A stretch of DNA of 64,000 nucleotides from JAWLBM01 sp041687675 (lineage in GTDB: Bacteria; Pseudomonadota; Alphaproteobacteria; Rhizobiales; Pleomorphomonadaceae). Below the pieces are notes generated by a model that saw only the letters and a program-made list of their open reading frames with translations, searched no databases and was not told where the DNA came from. Positions 1-9,792 of the stretch are shown here, in pieces. The stretch spans positions 62,001 to 126,000 of the forward strand of contig JAWLBM010000009.1 of assembly GCA_041687675.1 (NCBI GenBank). Reading direction: 5' to 3'. Position 1 is the first letter of the stretch, and each line of letters begins with the position of its first letter. Position numbers and translations under genes: made by a program.

Positions 1-1
1 C

Positions 2-1084
2 CGCGCCGGGACGGTGATCGAGCAGACGCGGCGGGCGAACCTCGCCACCCAGCGCACCCGCGCCCTCACCGGCCCCTTCACCGAGGGCCTCTCCGGCGTC
101 GGCTTCGCGGCGGCGATCTTCTACGGCGGCTGGCAGGGCATCGAAGGCCGGCTCAGCCTCGGCGACTTCATGGGCTTCATGGCCGCCGCGATGCTGATCT
201 ACCAGCCGCTGAAGCAGCTCGCGAGCCTGCAGAACCTCCTCCACGAGGGCGTGGTCGCCGCCCGCCGGGTCTACGCGATCCTCGACGCACCCTCGCGGGT
301 GGTGGACCGCCCGGGCGCCCGGCCGCTGGCGCTCGCCGACGGCGGCATCCGCTTCGAGAACGTCTCCTTCGCCTATGCTCCCGGCCTGCCGGTGATCGAG
401 GACGTCACCCTCGACATTCCCTCCGGCCGCAAGGTCGCCCTCGTCGGCCCGTCGGGGGGCGGCAAGTCGACGCTGATCAACCTGGTGCTGCGCTTCTACG
501 ACCCGGACCGGGGGCGGGTGCTGATCGGCGGCGAGGACGTCGCCGCGGCGACGCTCGCCAGCGTCCGCCGCGCCTCCGCGCTCCTCACCCAGGACCCGGT
601 GCTGTTCGACGACACCATTCGCGCCAACATCGCCTACGGCAGCCCGGACGCGGACGAGGCGGCGGTGGTGGCCGCCGCCAGGGCCGCCGACGCGCACGAC
701 TTCATCGCCGCCCTGCCGAAGGGCTACGACACCGGGGTCGGCGAGGCCGGCGGGCTGCTCTCCGGCGGCCAGAAGCAGCGCATCGCCATCGCCCGGGCGA
801 TGCTGCGGCAGGCGCCGATCCTGCTCCTCGACGAGCCGACCAGCGCCCTCGACGTCCAGTCGGAGGGCCGGGTGCAGGAGGCGCTCGACAGCCTCTTCGA
901 GGGGCGGACCGTGCTGATGATCGCCCACCGCCTCTCCACGGTGAAGCGCGCCGACCTGATCGTGGTGATGGACCGCGGCCGGGTGGTCGAGACCGGCACC
1001 CACGACGACCTGGTCGCGGCCGGCGGCCTCTACGCCGAGCTCCATCGCACCCAGCTGGTCGAACCGGCGGAGCCGGCGTCATGA
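2..1084 (+). CDS. ABC transporter, permease/ATP-binding fusion (MsbA-like), 5' end outside the window
   Basis: This is the C-terminal part of a half-size ABC exporter that would flip a lipid such as lipid A core across the inner membrane. The reading frame is open from the window edge, so the start lies upstream. The visible part begins in the last transmembrane helices and continues into a complete nucleotide-binding domain: Walker A GPSGGGKS near residue 145, signature LSGGQKQR near 250, Walker B ILLLDEPTSALD near 275, and the H-loop histidine in IAHRLST. The stop overlaps the next start (ATGA). Neighbours are Kdo and lipid A genes, which supports a role in lipopolysaccharide export; the exact substrate is inferred. 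Confidence 0.9.
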   Translation, partial: RAGTVIEQTRRANLATQRTRALTGPFTEGLSGVGFAAAIFYGGWQGIEGRLSLGDFMGFMAAAMLIYQPLKQLASLQNLLHEGVVAARRVYAILDAPSRVVDRPGARPLALADGGIRFENVSFAYAPGLPVIEDVTLDIPSGRKVALVGPSGGGKSTLINLVLRFYDPDRGRVLIGGEDVAAATLASVRRASALLTQDPVLFDDTIRANIAYGSPDADEAAVVAAARAADAHDFIAALPKGYDTGVGEAGGLLSGGQKQRIAIARAMLRQAPILLLDEPTSALDVQSEGRVQEALDSLFEGRTVLMIAHRLSTVKRADLIVVMDRGRVVETGTHDDLVAAGGLYAELHRTQLVEPAEPAS

Positions 1085-1806
1085 GGCTCGACAAGCGGAT
1101 CCGCCGCAGCCCGGCGGTGCAGCGGGCGCTCGGCCGCTCGCTCGCCGGCTATCTCCGTTTCGTCAACCTCACCAACCCGCTCCGCCGCGAGCCGGCCGAC
1201 CTCGACGCGCGGGTGCGGGCGCTCGCCCCGGCGATCATCGGTATGTGGCACGGCCAGCACTTCATGCTGCCGTTCGCCCGGCCGCCGGGCCTCAGGTGGG
1301 GCGTGATGATCTCCCGCCATGCCGACGCGGAGGTGAACGCCGTCGCCGCCGAGGCGATGGGCATCGTCACCGTCCGCGCCTCCGGCTCGCACCTTGGCGG
1401 CGACATCCGCCGCAAGGGCGGCGTCGCGGGCTTCCGCGAGGTGATGCGGCTGCTCGAGGAGGGCGTCTCGGTGGGCGTCACCGCCGACGTGCCGAAGGGG
1501 CCGGCCAAGGTGGCCGGCCGCGGCATCGTGCTGCTCGCCCGCTATTCCGGCCGGCCGATCCTGCCGGTCGCCTACGCCACCTCCCGCAACATCGACGTGT
1601 CGAGCTGGGACAGCGCCTCGGTGAGCCTGCCCTTCGGCCGCGCCGGCTTCGTCATGGAAGAGCCGATCTTCGTGCCGCCGGACGCCGACGACGCGCTGGT
1701 CGAGGCCAAGCGCGAGGAGGTCCGGATCGCGCTGGACAAGGCGACCGAGCGCGCCTACCGGCTCGCCGGCGCGATGTCCAAGTTCCACCGGGACCCGTCG
1801 CCGTGA
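1081..1806 (+). CDS. DUF374 lysophospholipid acyltransferase-family protein
   Basis: A 241-residue protein of the DUF374 family, which is grouped with lysophospholipid acyltransferases. The conserved block MWHGQHFMLPF near residues 55-65 carries the likely catalytic histidine; a glycine-rich stretch (ADVPKGPAKVAGRGIVLLA) follows near residue 140. It starts inside the preceding stop (ATGA) and its own stop overlaps the GTG of waaA (GTGA), so it sits translationally coupled between the exporter and the Kdo transferase. That position suggests acylation of a lipid A or related envelope lipid; the acceptor is not known from sequence. Confidence 0.85.
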   Translation: MRLDKRIRRSPAVQRALGRSLAGYLRFVNLTNPLRREPADLDARVRALAPAIIGMWHGQHFMLPFARPPGLRWGVMISRHADAEVNAVAAEAMGIVTVRASGSHLGGDIRRKGGVAGFREVMRLLEEGVSVGVTADVPKGPAKVAGRGIVLLARYSGRPILPVAYATSRNIDVSSWDSASVSLPFGRAGFVMEEPIFVPPDADDALVEAKREEVRIALDKATERAYRLAGAMSKFHRDPSP

Positions 1807-3125
1807 CGGCCCCGGCCGACAGGCTCCTCGACGCCTGGGTGGGCCTCACCCGGCTCGCGGCCCCGGTGGGCCGGCTGCTGGTGGCGCGCCGCCGCCGGCA
1901 GGGCAAGGAGGACGCCGGGCGCTGGCCCGAGCGGCTCGGCGAGGGCGAGGAGCCGGCGCCCGACGACCGCCCGACGGTCTGGATCCACGCCGCCAGCGTC
2001 GGCGAGACGGTGGCGGCGCTGCCGCTGATCGGTCGCATCGCGGCGACCGGCGTGCGCGTGGTGCTGACGACGGTCACCACCACCTCCGCCTCGATCGCCG
2101 CCGCCCGGCTGCCCCAAGGCGCCGTCCACCGCTATGTGCCGCTCGACCTCGCGCCCCCGATGGACCGCTTCCTCCGCCGCTGGCGTCCGGGGCTCGCGGT
2201 CTTCGTAGAGAGCGAGATCTGGCCGGTGGCGGTGGCGCGCCTGTCGGCCGCCGGGGTGCCGCTGGTGGTGCTCAACGCCCGCATGTCGGACCGCTCCTTT
2301 CGCGGCTGGAGCCGGTTCCGCGGGGTCGCCGCCGCCATCTTCGGCCGGATCGAGCTCTGCCTCGCCCAGAGCGCCGACGACGCGGCGCGCTTCCGCGCGC
2401 TCGGCGCGCGGGCGGTGGCCGAGACCGGCAACATCAAGTTCGACGCCCCGTCGCCGGAGGCGGACCCCGCCGAGGCGGCCGCCCTCGCCGCCGCCTTCGC
2501 CGGCCGCCCGGTGCTGCTCGCCGCCTCGACCCACCCCGGCGAGGAGGCGATCGTCCTCGATGCCTTCGGCCGGCTGGGGGCGGCCGCGGCCGCCGACGCC
2601 CTGCTGGTGATCGCGCCGCGCCATCCCGCGCGCGGCCCGGAGATCGCCGAAGAGGCGAGGGCGCGCGGCCATGCGACGCGGCTGCGCAGCGCCGGCGAAC
2701 TTCCCGACGCCGCGACCCGCGTCTACGTCGCCGACACGGTCGGCGAACTCGGCACCTTCTACCGGCTCGCCAGCGTCGCCTTCGTCGGCGGCTCGCTGGT
2801 CCCCTTCGGCGGCCACAACCCGATCGAGCCGGCCCGCGCCGGCGCCCCGATCGTGTCGGGCCCGCACGTCGGCAGCTTCCGCGACAGCTTCGGCGCGCTC
2901 ACCATTGCCGGCGGCGCGGCGATCGTCGAGGATGCGGCGGGACTTGCGGCGGACGCCGCGCTGATGATCGGCGACGCCGAGGCCCGGCGTCGTCGCACGC
3001 GCGCGGCCGAGACCGTGGTGGCGCGCCACGCCGGCGCGCTGGACCGGACCTTCGCGGCGCTCGAGCCCCGGCTGGCGGCGATGCGCGCCGGCGGGGCGCC
3101 GCGGTCGGCGGAAGGAGGGCCATGA
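1803..3125 (+). CDS. waaA: 3-deoxy-D-manno-octulosonic acid (Kdo) transferase
   Basis: Transfers Kdo from CMP-Kdo to the lipid A precursor at the cytoplasmic face of the inner membrane (glycosyltransferase family 30). The GTG start gives 440 residues, the usual length, and overlaps the previous stop. The N-terminal half has the family motif SVGET near residue 65. The C-terminal half has the nucleotide-sugar binding segment with GGSLVPFGGHNPIEPA. An open frame continues upstream past this GTG, but it only overlaps the DUF374 gene in another frame. The gene is coupled to lpxK by an ATGA overlap. Confidence 0.95.
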   Translation: MTAPADRLLDAWVGLTRLAAPVGRLLVARRRRQGKEDAGRWPERLGEGEEPAPDDRPTVWIHAASVGETVAALPLIGRIAATGVRVVLTTVTTTSASIAAARLPQGAVHRYVPLDLAPPMDRFLRRWRPGLAVFVESEIWPVAVARLSAAGVPLVVLNARMSDRSFRGWSRFRGVAAAIFGRIELCLAQSADDAARFRALGARAVAETGNIKFDAPSPEADPAEAAALAAAFAGRPVLLAASTHPGEEAIVLDAFGRLGAAAAADALLVIAPRHPARGPEIAEEARARGHATRLRSAGELPDAATRVYVADTVGELGTFYRLASVAFVGGSLVPFGGHNPIEPARAGAPIVSGPHVGSFRDSFGALTIAGGAAIVEDAAGLAADAALMIGDAEARRRRTRAAETVVARHAGALDRTFAALEPRLAAMRAGGAPRSAEGGP

Positions 3126-4138
3126 AGGCTCCGGCATTCTGGTCGAGGAGGTGGAGCCTCGCCTCGCTGGCGCTCGCGCCGGCCGGCGCCATCGTCGGCC
3201 GGGTCGCCGCCTCGCGGATGCGGCGCCCCGGCGGCGTCGTCCCGCCGCTGCCTGTGGTCTGCGTCGGCAACTTCGTCGCCGGAGGGGCGGGCAAGACCCC
3301 GACGGCGCTCGCGGTGGCGCGGCTCGCCCGCACGGCCGGCCTTTCGCCGGTGTTCCTCACCCGCGGCTACGGCGGCCGCCTGAAGGGGCCGCTGCTGGTC
3401 GATCCCGGCCGGGACCTTGCGTCCGACGTCGGCGACGAGCCGCTGCTGCTCGCCGCGGCCGGGCCGACGGTGGTCGCCCGCAACCGGCCGGAGGCCTTTC
3501 CGCTCATCGAGGGCCTCGAGGCGGACCTGCTGGTGATGGACGACGGCTTCCAGAACCCGTCGGTGAGGAAGACGCTGTCGCTGATCGTGGTCGACGGGGT
3601 GGCTGGCATCGGCAACGGGCGGGTGATGCCGGCGGGTCCGCTGCGCGCCCCGATGGCCGAGCAGATGCCGCGGGCCGACGCCGTGTTGATCCTCGGCGAG
3701 GGGGCGGGCGGGCGCGAGGTGATCCGCCTCGCGGCGCGGGCGGGGCGTCCGGTCCTGCACGCCCGGCTGGTGCCGCGCGGCGTCGGCCATCTCGCCGGCC
3801 GCAGGGTCTTCGGCTTCGCCGGGATCGGCCGGCCGGAGAAGTTCCGTGCGACGCTGGAGGCGGCGGGGGCGGAGGTGGCGGGCTTCCGGGCCTTCGCCGA
3901 CCATCACCGCTTCACCGGCCTCGAAGCGCGCGAGATCCTGACCGAGGCGGAGCGGCTCGACGCGGTCCCGGTCACCACCGAGAAGGACGCGGTGCGCCTC
4001 GCCGGCGCGCCGGCCGGGCCCCTGTCCGAGCTGGCCGAACGGATGGCGGTGGTCGGCGTCGATTGCGTGATGGAGGAGCCGCAACGCCTTCGCGACCTTC
4101 TCCTCGAGGCGCGGCGCGACTGGCTGGCCCGGCGGTGA
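3122..4138 (+). CDS. lpxK: Tetraacyldisaccharide 4'-kinase
   Basis: Phosphorylates the 4' position of the tetraacyldisaccharide-1-phosphate to make lipid IVA. The 338-residue protein has the characteristic P-loop VGNFVAGGAGKTPTA near residues 49-63, the segment LTRGYGG and the acidic DDGFQN motif near residue 140. It is the last gene of the plus-strand lipid A/Kdo unit and ends next to a gene on the opposite strand. Confidence 0.96.
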   Translation: MKAPAFWSRRWSLASLALAPAGAIVGRVAASRMRRPGGVVPPLPVVCVGNFVAGGAGKTPTALAVARLARTAGLSPVFLTRGYGGRLKGPLLVDPGRDLASDVGDEPLLLAAAGPTVVARNRPEAFPLIEGLEADLLVMDDGFQNPSVRKTLSLIVVDGVAGIGNGRVMPAGPLRAPMAEQMPRADAVLILGEGAGGREVIRLAARAGRPVLHARLVPRGVGHLAGRRVFGFAGIGRPEKFRATLEAAGAEVAGFRAFADHHRFTGLEAREILTEAERLDAVPVTTEKDAVRLAGAPAGPLSELAERMAVVGVDCVMEEPQRLRDLLLEARRDWLARR

Positions 4139-4141
4139 CGC

Positions 4142-4360
4142 TCAGCGGTTGCCGTGCCGCCGGTGGGCCTCGAGCGAGGCCTCGGCGTCGACATAGGCCT
4201 CCTGGCGCGCCACCGACCAGTACTTCAGGTCCTGGATCAGGATCGGCCGGCCGGTGACCGCGCAGCGCACATAGGCCCCGGGACGGATGACCTTGAAGTC
4301 ACCGTCGAGGTAGCGGATCTGCGCCTCGCCGCCGCCGCCGGGGATATCCATTCTGTTCAT
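4142..4360 (-). CDS. DUF2093 domain-containing protein
   Basis: A 72-residue protein of unknown function that is conserved in Hyphomicrobiales and often found beside lpxK. The core IRYLDGDFKVIRPGAYVRCA and the LKYWSV element near residue 46 match the DUF2093 family. Two in-frame ATG codons lie at 4360 and 4351; the upstream one is chosen because a GAAGA stretch precedes it. It is convergent with lpxK with a three-base gap. Confidence 0.85.
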   Translation of the reverse strand: MNRMDIPGGGGEAQIRYLDGDFKVIRPGAYVRCAVTGRPILIQDLKYWSVARQEAYVDAEASLEAHRRHGNR

Positions 4361-4413
4361 TCTTCGGTGATTAACCCTCGATCGACGACGATACAAGTCC
4401 CCGCATCCCCGCG

Positions 4414-5865
4414 TCAGCCCACGGTGCCGCCCTTGCCGGTGGTGAACGGCCCCACCGGCGGTGTTCCGAGCCCCGGCTCGCCCGGGGTCCTCCCGCCGCC
4501 CTCGAGCCGTCCGACCACCCGGAAGGCCACCAGCACGGCCGCGACGCCGAAGATCACGCCCCCGACACCCCAGCCGAGCAGCACACCCTTGGCGCCCATC
4601 AGCGCGGCGCCGGCCCACACGAAGGGTATCACGCCCAGCGTCGAGCGTCCCCAGTTGAACGCCGTCGACAAGGTGGCGAAGCCGAGGTTGTTGAACGCGG
4701 CGTTGGCGACGAACAGGGCCCCGGTGAAGAGGAAGGTGGGGGCGACGAAGAAGCAGAAGAACAGGATCAGGTCGCGCGCGCCGGCGCTCGCCTGGAAGGA
4801 ATCGGCGATGAAGTCGGCGGCGAGCACCAGCACGGCCCAGACCACCAGGACGTAGAGGAGCGTGAAGGTCAGGCTGTCGGCGAGCGTCCGCCGCACCCGG
4901 TCCATCCGGCCGGCCCCGAGGTTCTGGCCGAAGATGCCGCCGATCGAACCCGACAGCGCAAAGACGCCGCCGAAGGCGAGCGGAAACAGGCGGCCGACCA
5001 CGGCCCAGGCCGCCACCGACTCCGTGCCGTAGCCGGCCATGGAGGCGGTGACGTAGGCGTTGCCGACGGGCGTCGCGAGGTTGGTCAGGATGGCGGGGAG
5101 GGCGATCGCGAACAGCGGCCTGAAGTCGTGCCGGACGGCAACGGGCCGCGGTCGCTCCATCAGGGCGTGGACTCTCAGCACCCCATGGATGCCGACCGCG
5201 GCCATCATCAGCCGCGACAGGACCGAGGTGATCGCCGCGCCGGTGACGCCGAGGTCGAGCACGAAGATCAGCACGGGATCGAGCGCGGCCGTGGCGATCG
5301 CCCCGCCCAGCGTCACATACATGCCGCGGCGCGCGTCCCCGGCAGCCCGGAGCACGCCCGCGCACGCCATCGCGACCGTGAGGATCGGGTTCGCCGGCAT
5401 CACGATCATGAGGAAGCCGTGGGCGATGTCGAGGGTGCGGCCCTCGGCGCCGACGAGCGAGAGGATCGCTTCGAGGAACGGCAACAGCGCGGCGGTCACC
5501 GCCGCGACGGTCAGGAAGGCGAGCACGACGCCGGTCGTCGCCTGCCGCCGCGCCGCCCCGCGGTCGCCGGCGCCGAGCGAGCGGGAGACCCGCGCCGTCA
5601 CCGCGATCGACAGGCCGATCGAGAAGGACATGGTGAAGAACAGAAGGGTGCCGGCGTAGCCGATCGCCGCCGCCAGTTCCTCCTCGCCGAGCAGCGAGAT
5701 GTAGAAGAGGTTGATCACGTCGACGAGGAAGACGGCCATCAGCCCGACCGAGCCGGTGGCGGTCATCACCACCACGTGCCGCATGATCGAGCCTTCGGTG
5801 AAGGCGGCGCCGCGCGGCGGCCGGGCGGCGACCGACGCCGTCCGCTGGTTGGCCCTGTCGTCCAT
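4414..5865 (-). CDS. MATE family efflux transporter
   Basis: A multidrug and toxin extrusion type exporter of 483 residues with about twelve hydrophobic helices, which uses an ion gradient to expel small molecules. The sequence shows the two-fold MatE layout, with segments such as LLGEEELAAAIGYAGTLLF in the first half and a similar bundle after residue 250. ATG at 5865 is preferred to a possible start 42 bases upstream because GGAAG lies seven bases before it. The substrate cannot be told from the sequence. Confidence 0.9.
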   Translation of the reverse strand: MDDRANQRTASVAARPPRGAAFTEGSIMRHVVVMTATGSVGLMAVFLVDVINLFYISLLGEEELAAAIGYAGTLLFFTMSFSIGLSIAVTARVSRSLGAGDRGAARRQATTGVVLAFLTVAAVTAALLPFLEAILSLVGAEGRTLDIAHGFLMIVMPANPILTVAMACAGVLRAAGDARRGMYVTLGGAIATAALDPVLIFVLDLGVTGAAITSVLSRLMMAAVGIHGVLRVHALMERPRPVAVRHDFRPLFAIALPAILTNLATPVGNAYVTASMAGYGTESVAAWAVVGRLFPLAFGGVFALSGSIGGIFGQNLGAGRMDRVRRTLADSLTFTLLYVLVVWAVLVLAADFIADSFQASAGARDLILFFCFFVAPTFLFTGALFVANAAFNNLGFATLSTAFNWGRSTLGVIPFVWAGAALMGAKGVLLGWGVGGVIFGVAAVLVAFRVVGRLEGGGRTPGEPGLGTPPVGPFTTGKGGTVG

Positions 5866-5983
5866 CACGCTTCCGCTCCCGGGGACCGGCATGCGGCCCG
5901 CCGCCACAGACCACGGGCGGCGCCCCGGCGCAATCCGGCCCGGTTCAATTCGCCGTGCGGGCGGACGCCGACGATCCTGGAGG

Positions 5984-6016
5984 GGCAGGCCCGGGAGACG
6001 GGCGCCCCGGCCTGCC
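5984..6016 (-). terminator. GC-rich hairpin after the 6019-6486 gene
   Basis: The arms at 5984-5995 and 6005-6016 pair at eleven of twelve positions and lie two bases after the stop of the minus-strand gene. There is no T tract, so it may act as an RNA-stabilising or weak termination structure rather than a classical intrinsic terminator. Confidence 0.45.
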
Positions 6017-6018
6017 GC

Positions 6019-6486
6019 CTACGGGTCCGTCCCCAGACGGATCGGCAGGTCGGCTCCATTCACCGCAGCGATGAACACCAGCAGCGCCAGCAGAGCCGCG
6101 AAAGCCATGGAAGCCCAGAAGGAAGGCCAGAACGAACGCCAGAACTCTCCCTTGCGCGCCTCGGCGACGATCTTGGGCCGCTCGCCCTCGAGCAGGGCGT
6201 TGGCGTAGACGGCGAGCGCTTCGCTAGCCTGCGAGCGGTATCCTTCCAGAACGATCGTGGTCTGGGTGGCGGCATGGGCCCTGAATTCGGCGCCGTTCGG
6301 TCCGCGACCGTGTTCCGCCTTGAAGTTCATCACCCATTCGCGCTTGCCGAGCTTGTAGAGGCCATAGCCGATCAGGCCGACGAGGATCTCCTCCGTCGCT
6401 CCGTCCTGGCGCACGAGCCTTTCCAACACGGCGTTGTACGAGTCGCCGTCTGCGGGCTCCGATTCAGCCGCTCCGGCGTGCGCCAT
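6019..6486 (-). CDS. Hypothetical protein with one C-terminal membrane segment
   Basis: A 155-residue protein I do not recognise. The N-terminal two thirds are soluble and charged, with a probable helical stretch (ATEEILVGLIGYGLYKLGKR). One strong hydrophobic segment lies near residues 124-145 (SMAFAALLALLVFIAAVNGA), so it is probably a tail-anchored inner-membrane protein with its bulk in the cytoplasm. Its start lies 23 bases inside the end of the upstream small gene, so the two are probably co-translated. Confidence 0.7.
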   Translation of the reverse strand: MAHAGAAESEPADGDSYNAVLERLVRQDGATEEILVGLIGYGLYKLGKREWVMNFKAEHGRGPNGAEFRAHAATQTTIVLEGYRSQASEALAVYANALLEGERPKIVAEARKGEFWRSFWPSFWASMAFAALLALLVFIAAVNGADLPIRLGTDP

Positions 6487-6664
6487 CCGCCGCCTCCCGA
6501 CGGATCCGCTCGATGATCCTGCCGAGCTTCACGTCAGCGGCGCGCAAAGCCCGCTTGTGGGCGCCTCTGTCGACGACGAGCGCGCTGCTGCCGTCCGGCA
6601 TCGCGAACTGCCCGAATACCCCCTGTCGCTTCAACGGCAGGACCACCACCCGCCTCGATGCCAT
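6464..6664 (-). CDS. Small hypothetical basic protein
   Basis: A 66-residue, arginine-rich protein with no family I recognise. It begins with a hydrophobic/basic stretch (ASRRVVVLPLKRQG) and ends in a likely amphipathic helix. Support for it being real: GGAG seven bases before the ATG, protein-like composition, and overlap with the start of the membrane-anchored gene at 6486. The pair looks like a two-gene unit with its promoter upstream of 6664. Size and order resemble many two-component small modules, but nothing in the sequence proves a toxin-antitoxin function. Confidence 0.6.
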   Translation of the reverse strand: MASRRVVVLPLKRQGVFGQFAMPDGSSALVVDRGAHKRALRAADVKLGRIIERIRREAADGARRSG

Positions 6665-6791
6665 GAGCCGTCTCCAGGTCCGGTTCAGTCCAGGGCTTCG
6701 GTGTCGCCCTCCGACCCAAGGTGGAGCCCGAACCGAATTTCGTCAACGAGTCCCGGCAGGCGGCTACCGCAGTTCCGAACGTGGAGTGGTC

Positions 6792-6827
6792 CCTCCCCCG
6801 GCGGCGGATAGCCGGCCGCCGGGGAGG
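6792..6827 (-). terminator. Hairpin downstream of tldD
   Basis: The inverted repeat 6792-6805 / 6815-6827 (CCTCCCCCGGCGGC with GCCGCCGGGGAGG) lies eight bases after the tldD stop. It lacks a following T tract on the minus strand, so termination is likely but not certain. Confidence 0.5.
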
Positions 6828-6834
6828 AGCCGCG

Positions 6835-8259
<1,425 letters not shown>

Positions 8260-8389
8260 GGGCTGGCTTTCCGTGTCCGGGCTGTAGACGACTGCCCGGA
8301 AGATAGGATGCCGGCCGGACGATTGCACCCGTGCGACGCGAAGATCCCGGGGCGGGCGCGGGCGGGTCCCGGAAGCCCCGGCGCGGCGG

Positions 8390-8998
8390 TCAGTACAGCG
8401 TCTCCTTGTACCGCTCCACCATCTCGTCCTGGGATTCCGCCCGGTCGAGGCCGGCGATCTGGTCGCGCATCATCTCGCCCATGGAGGGGAGGGCGGCGCG
8501 GTCGACCTGCGCCGCCGGGTCCCACAGGCGCGAGCGCATGAAGGCCTTGCCGCAGTGGAGGTAGGCCTCGCGGACATGGACCCGCAGCACCGTCCGCGGC
8601 CGCCGGCCGGAGATGGCGAAGCGGTCGGCGAGGGCCGGATCGTCGCGGATCTCCGCCTCGCCGTTGACCCGCAGGGTCTCGTCGACGCCGGGCACGAGGA
8701 ACAGCAGGCCGACGCCGGGGCGGGCGAGGACGTTCATCAGCGAATCGAGCCGGTTGTTGCCGGGGCGGTCCGGCATCAGTAGCGTGCGCTCGTCCTCGAC
8801 ACCGACGAATCCCGGAGCGTCGCCGCGCGGCGTCACGTCGCAGAGCCCGTCCGGGCCCGAGGTGGCGAGCAGCACGAAGGGCGAGAGCTCGACGAAGCGG
8901 CGGCAGTGAACGTCCAGCCGGTCGAGCTGCTTGGCCAGCGAGCGGTCCCCCGCGGGGCCGTAGAGGGCGCGCAGCGCCTCCGGGTCGGTGATCTTCAA
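8390..8998 (-). CDS. Pyridoxamine 5'-phosphate oxidase-type flavoprotein
   Basis: A 202-residue split-beta-barrel protein of the FMN-dependent PPOX type (the MSMEG_1061 group). The pattern SPFVLLATSGPDGLCDVTPRGDAPGFV near residues 39-65 and the later LLMPDRPGNNRLDSLMN segment form the flavin site seen in this family. Members are small redox enzymes of uncertain substrate. It lies alone on the minus strand between tldD and the IalB gene. Confidence 0.8.
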   Translation of the reverse strand: MKITDPEALRALYGPAGDRSLAKQLDRLDVHCRRFVELSPFVLLATSGPDGLCDVTPRGDAPGFVGVEDERTLLMPDRPGNNRLDSLMNVLARPGVGLLFLVPGVDETLRVNGEAEIRDDPALADRFAISGRRPRTVLRVHVREAYLHCGKAFMRSRLWDPAAQVDRAALPSMGEMMRDQIAGLDRAESQDEMVERYKETLY

Positions 8999-9016
8999 GG
9001 CCTCGGGTCCTCCGGA

Positions 9017-9532
9017 TCAGGGCAGTTGCGCGAATCCCTCGCGGAAGCCGTTCAGAGAGATCGGGATGCCGATCCCCTCCTCCGGCGTCTGGAAGATGAT
9101 GAAGGTCGCCTGCGTGCCGGTCTCGAACTGGCGGATCAGTTCCTCCTCCAGCACCACCTCGGCGAAGCAGCCCTGCGGAAGGCAGCGCACGAAGCCGGCG
9201 CGGCCGATGTCCTTGTCGTCGATCCGTAGCCCGAGGCCGGACGGCAGGATGACGCCGAGCGGGGCGAGGACGCGCAGGATGCGCGACTGCTTGTCGGCGG
9301 TCTTCAGCACGATCACCGAGAGGCCGACGTTCTCGCGGTCCTCCGCCGTGACGTTCTGGATCAGCGCGCACTGCTCCTCGCGGGCCCCCGGCGGCTTGTC
9401 GCAGCGGATCTGCCAGTCGCCGACGCTCTCGCGGACCTCGCCCTGGGCGGCGGCCCGATTCGGCAGCGCGGCGGCGGCGAGGACGAGGGCCAGGGCGGCC
9501 GCGATGGTGAGAGACTTTCGAATGACGGTCAT
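9017..9532 (-). CDS. Invasion-associated locus B (IalB) family protein
   Basis: A 171-residue exported protein. ATG 9532 is chosen because it gives a clean signal peptide (basic MTVIRKS, then a leucine/alanine core, then an AAAQ cleavage region near residue 30). The longer open frame upstream has no protein-like features. The mature part has the family elements VGDWQIRCDKP and a pair of conserved cysteines near GFVRCLPQGCFAEV. IalB proteins are periplasmic and named from Bartonella; they are widespread in non-pathogenic Hyphomicrobiales, so no virulence role is implied. Confidence 0.85.
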   Translation of the reverse strand: MTVIRKSLTIAAALALVLAAAALPNRAAAQGEVRESVGDWQIRCDKPPGAREEQCALIQNVTAEDRENVGLSVIVLKTADKQSRILRVLAPLGVILPSGLGLRIDDKDIGRAGFVRCLPQGCFAEVVLEEELIRQFETGTQATFIIFQTPEEGIGIPISLNGFREGFAQLP

Positions 9533-9647
9533 CGCCGGTCCGTTCCAGGGTCGATCGGGGGTGGCGGGGAAAGAGCCCGGCCGCGCGCGGCGCCCGCGGC
9601 CCGGTTCGGCTCGAATCGGGGATTTGCCGGGGCGGGCGCCGGGCGAC

Positions 9648-9675
9648 CGTATACCCATTCGCCGACGCTCCTCAA
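9648..9675 (-). promoter_or_regulatory. Candidate promoter for the IalB gene
   Basis: Read on the minus strand, TTGAGG (9675-9670) and TATACG (9653-9648) are separated by 16 bases. The start of transcription would fall near 9641, leaving a leader of about 110 bases. Confidence 0.4.
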
Positions 9676-9778
9676 TCCGCGCCGGCCGGCGCGTCGCACG
9701 CCACGCGCAAATTTGCCGCATGAAGCCGGGCCGGCAGGCATTGCGATACCGGCGGTCTTATGGTTTTTCTCTGGCGGT

Positions 9779-9792
9779 TTGATCCAGGTCAA
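9779..9792. promoter_or_regulatory. FNR/FixK-type binding site
   Basis: TTGATCCAGGTCAA matches the TTGAT-N4-ATCAA consensus of Crp/FNR-family oxygen regulators at nine of ten arm positions. It lies about 250 bases from both the ctaC start and the IalB start, so it could act on either. Oxygen control of a terminal oxidase operon makes ctaC the likelier target. Confidence 0.55.

Noticed and set aside
1755..3137. Minus-strand open frame of about 460 codons opposite waaA
   Set aside because: It is the antisense shadow of a high-GC gene. Its translation is rich in arginine, histidine and glycine with no family motif, while the plus strand clearly codes for Kdo transferase.
6464..6664. Calling the small gene an antitoxin or toxin
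   Set aside because: Size and overlap alone are not evidence, and no toxin or antitoxin motif is visible.
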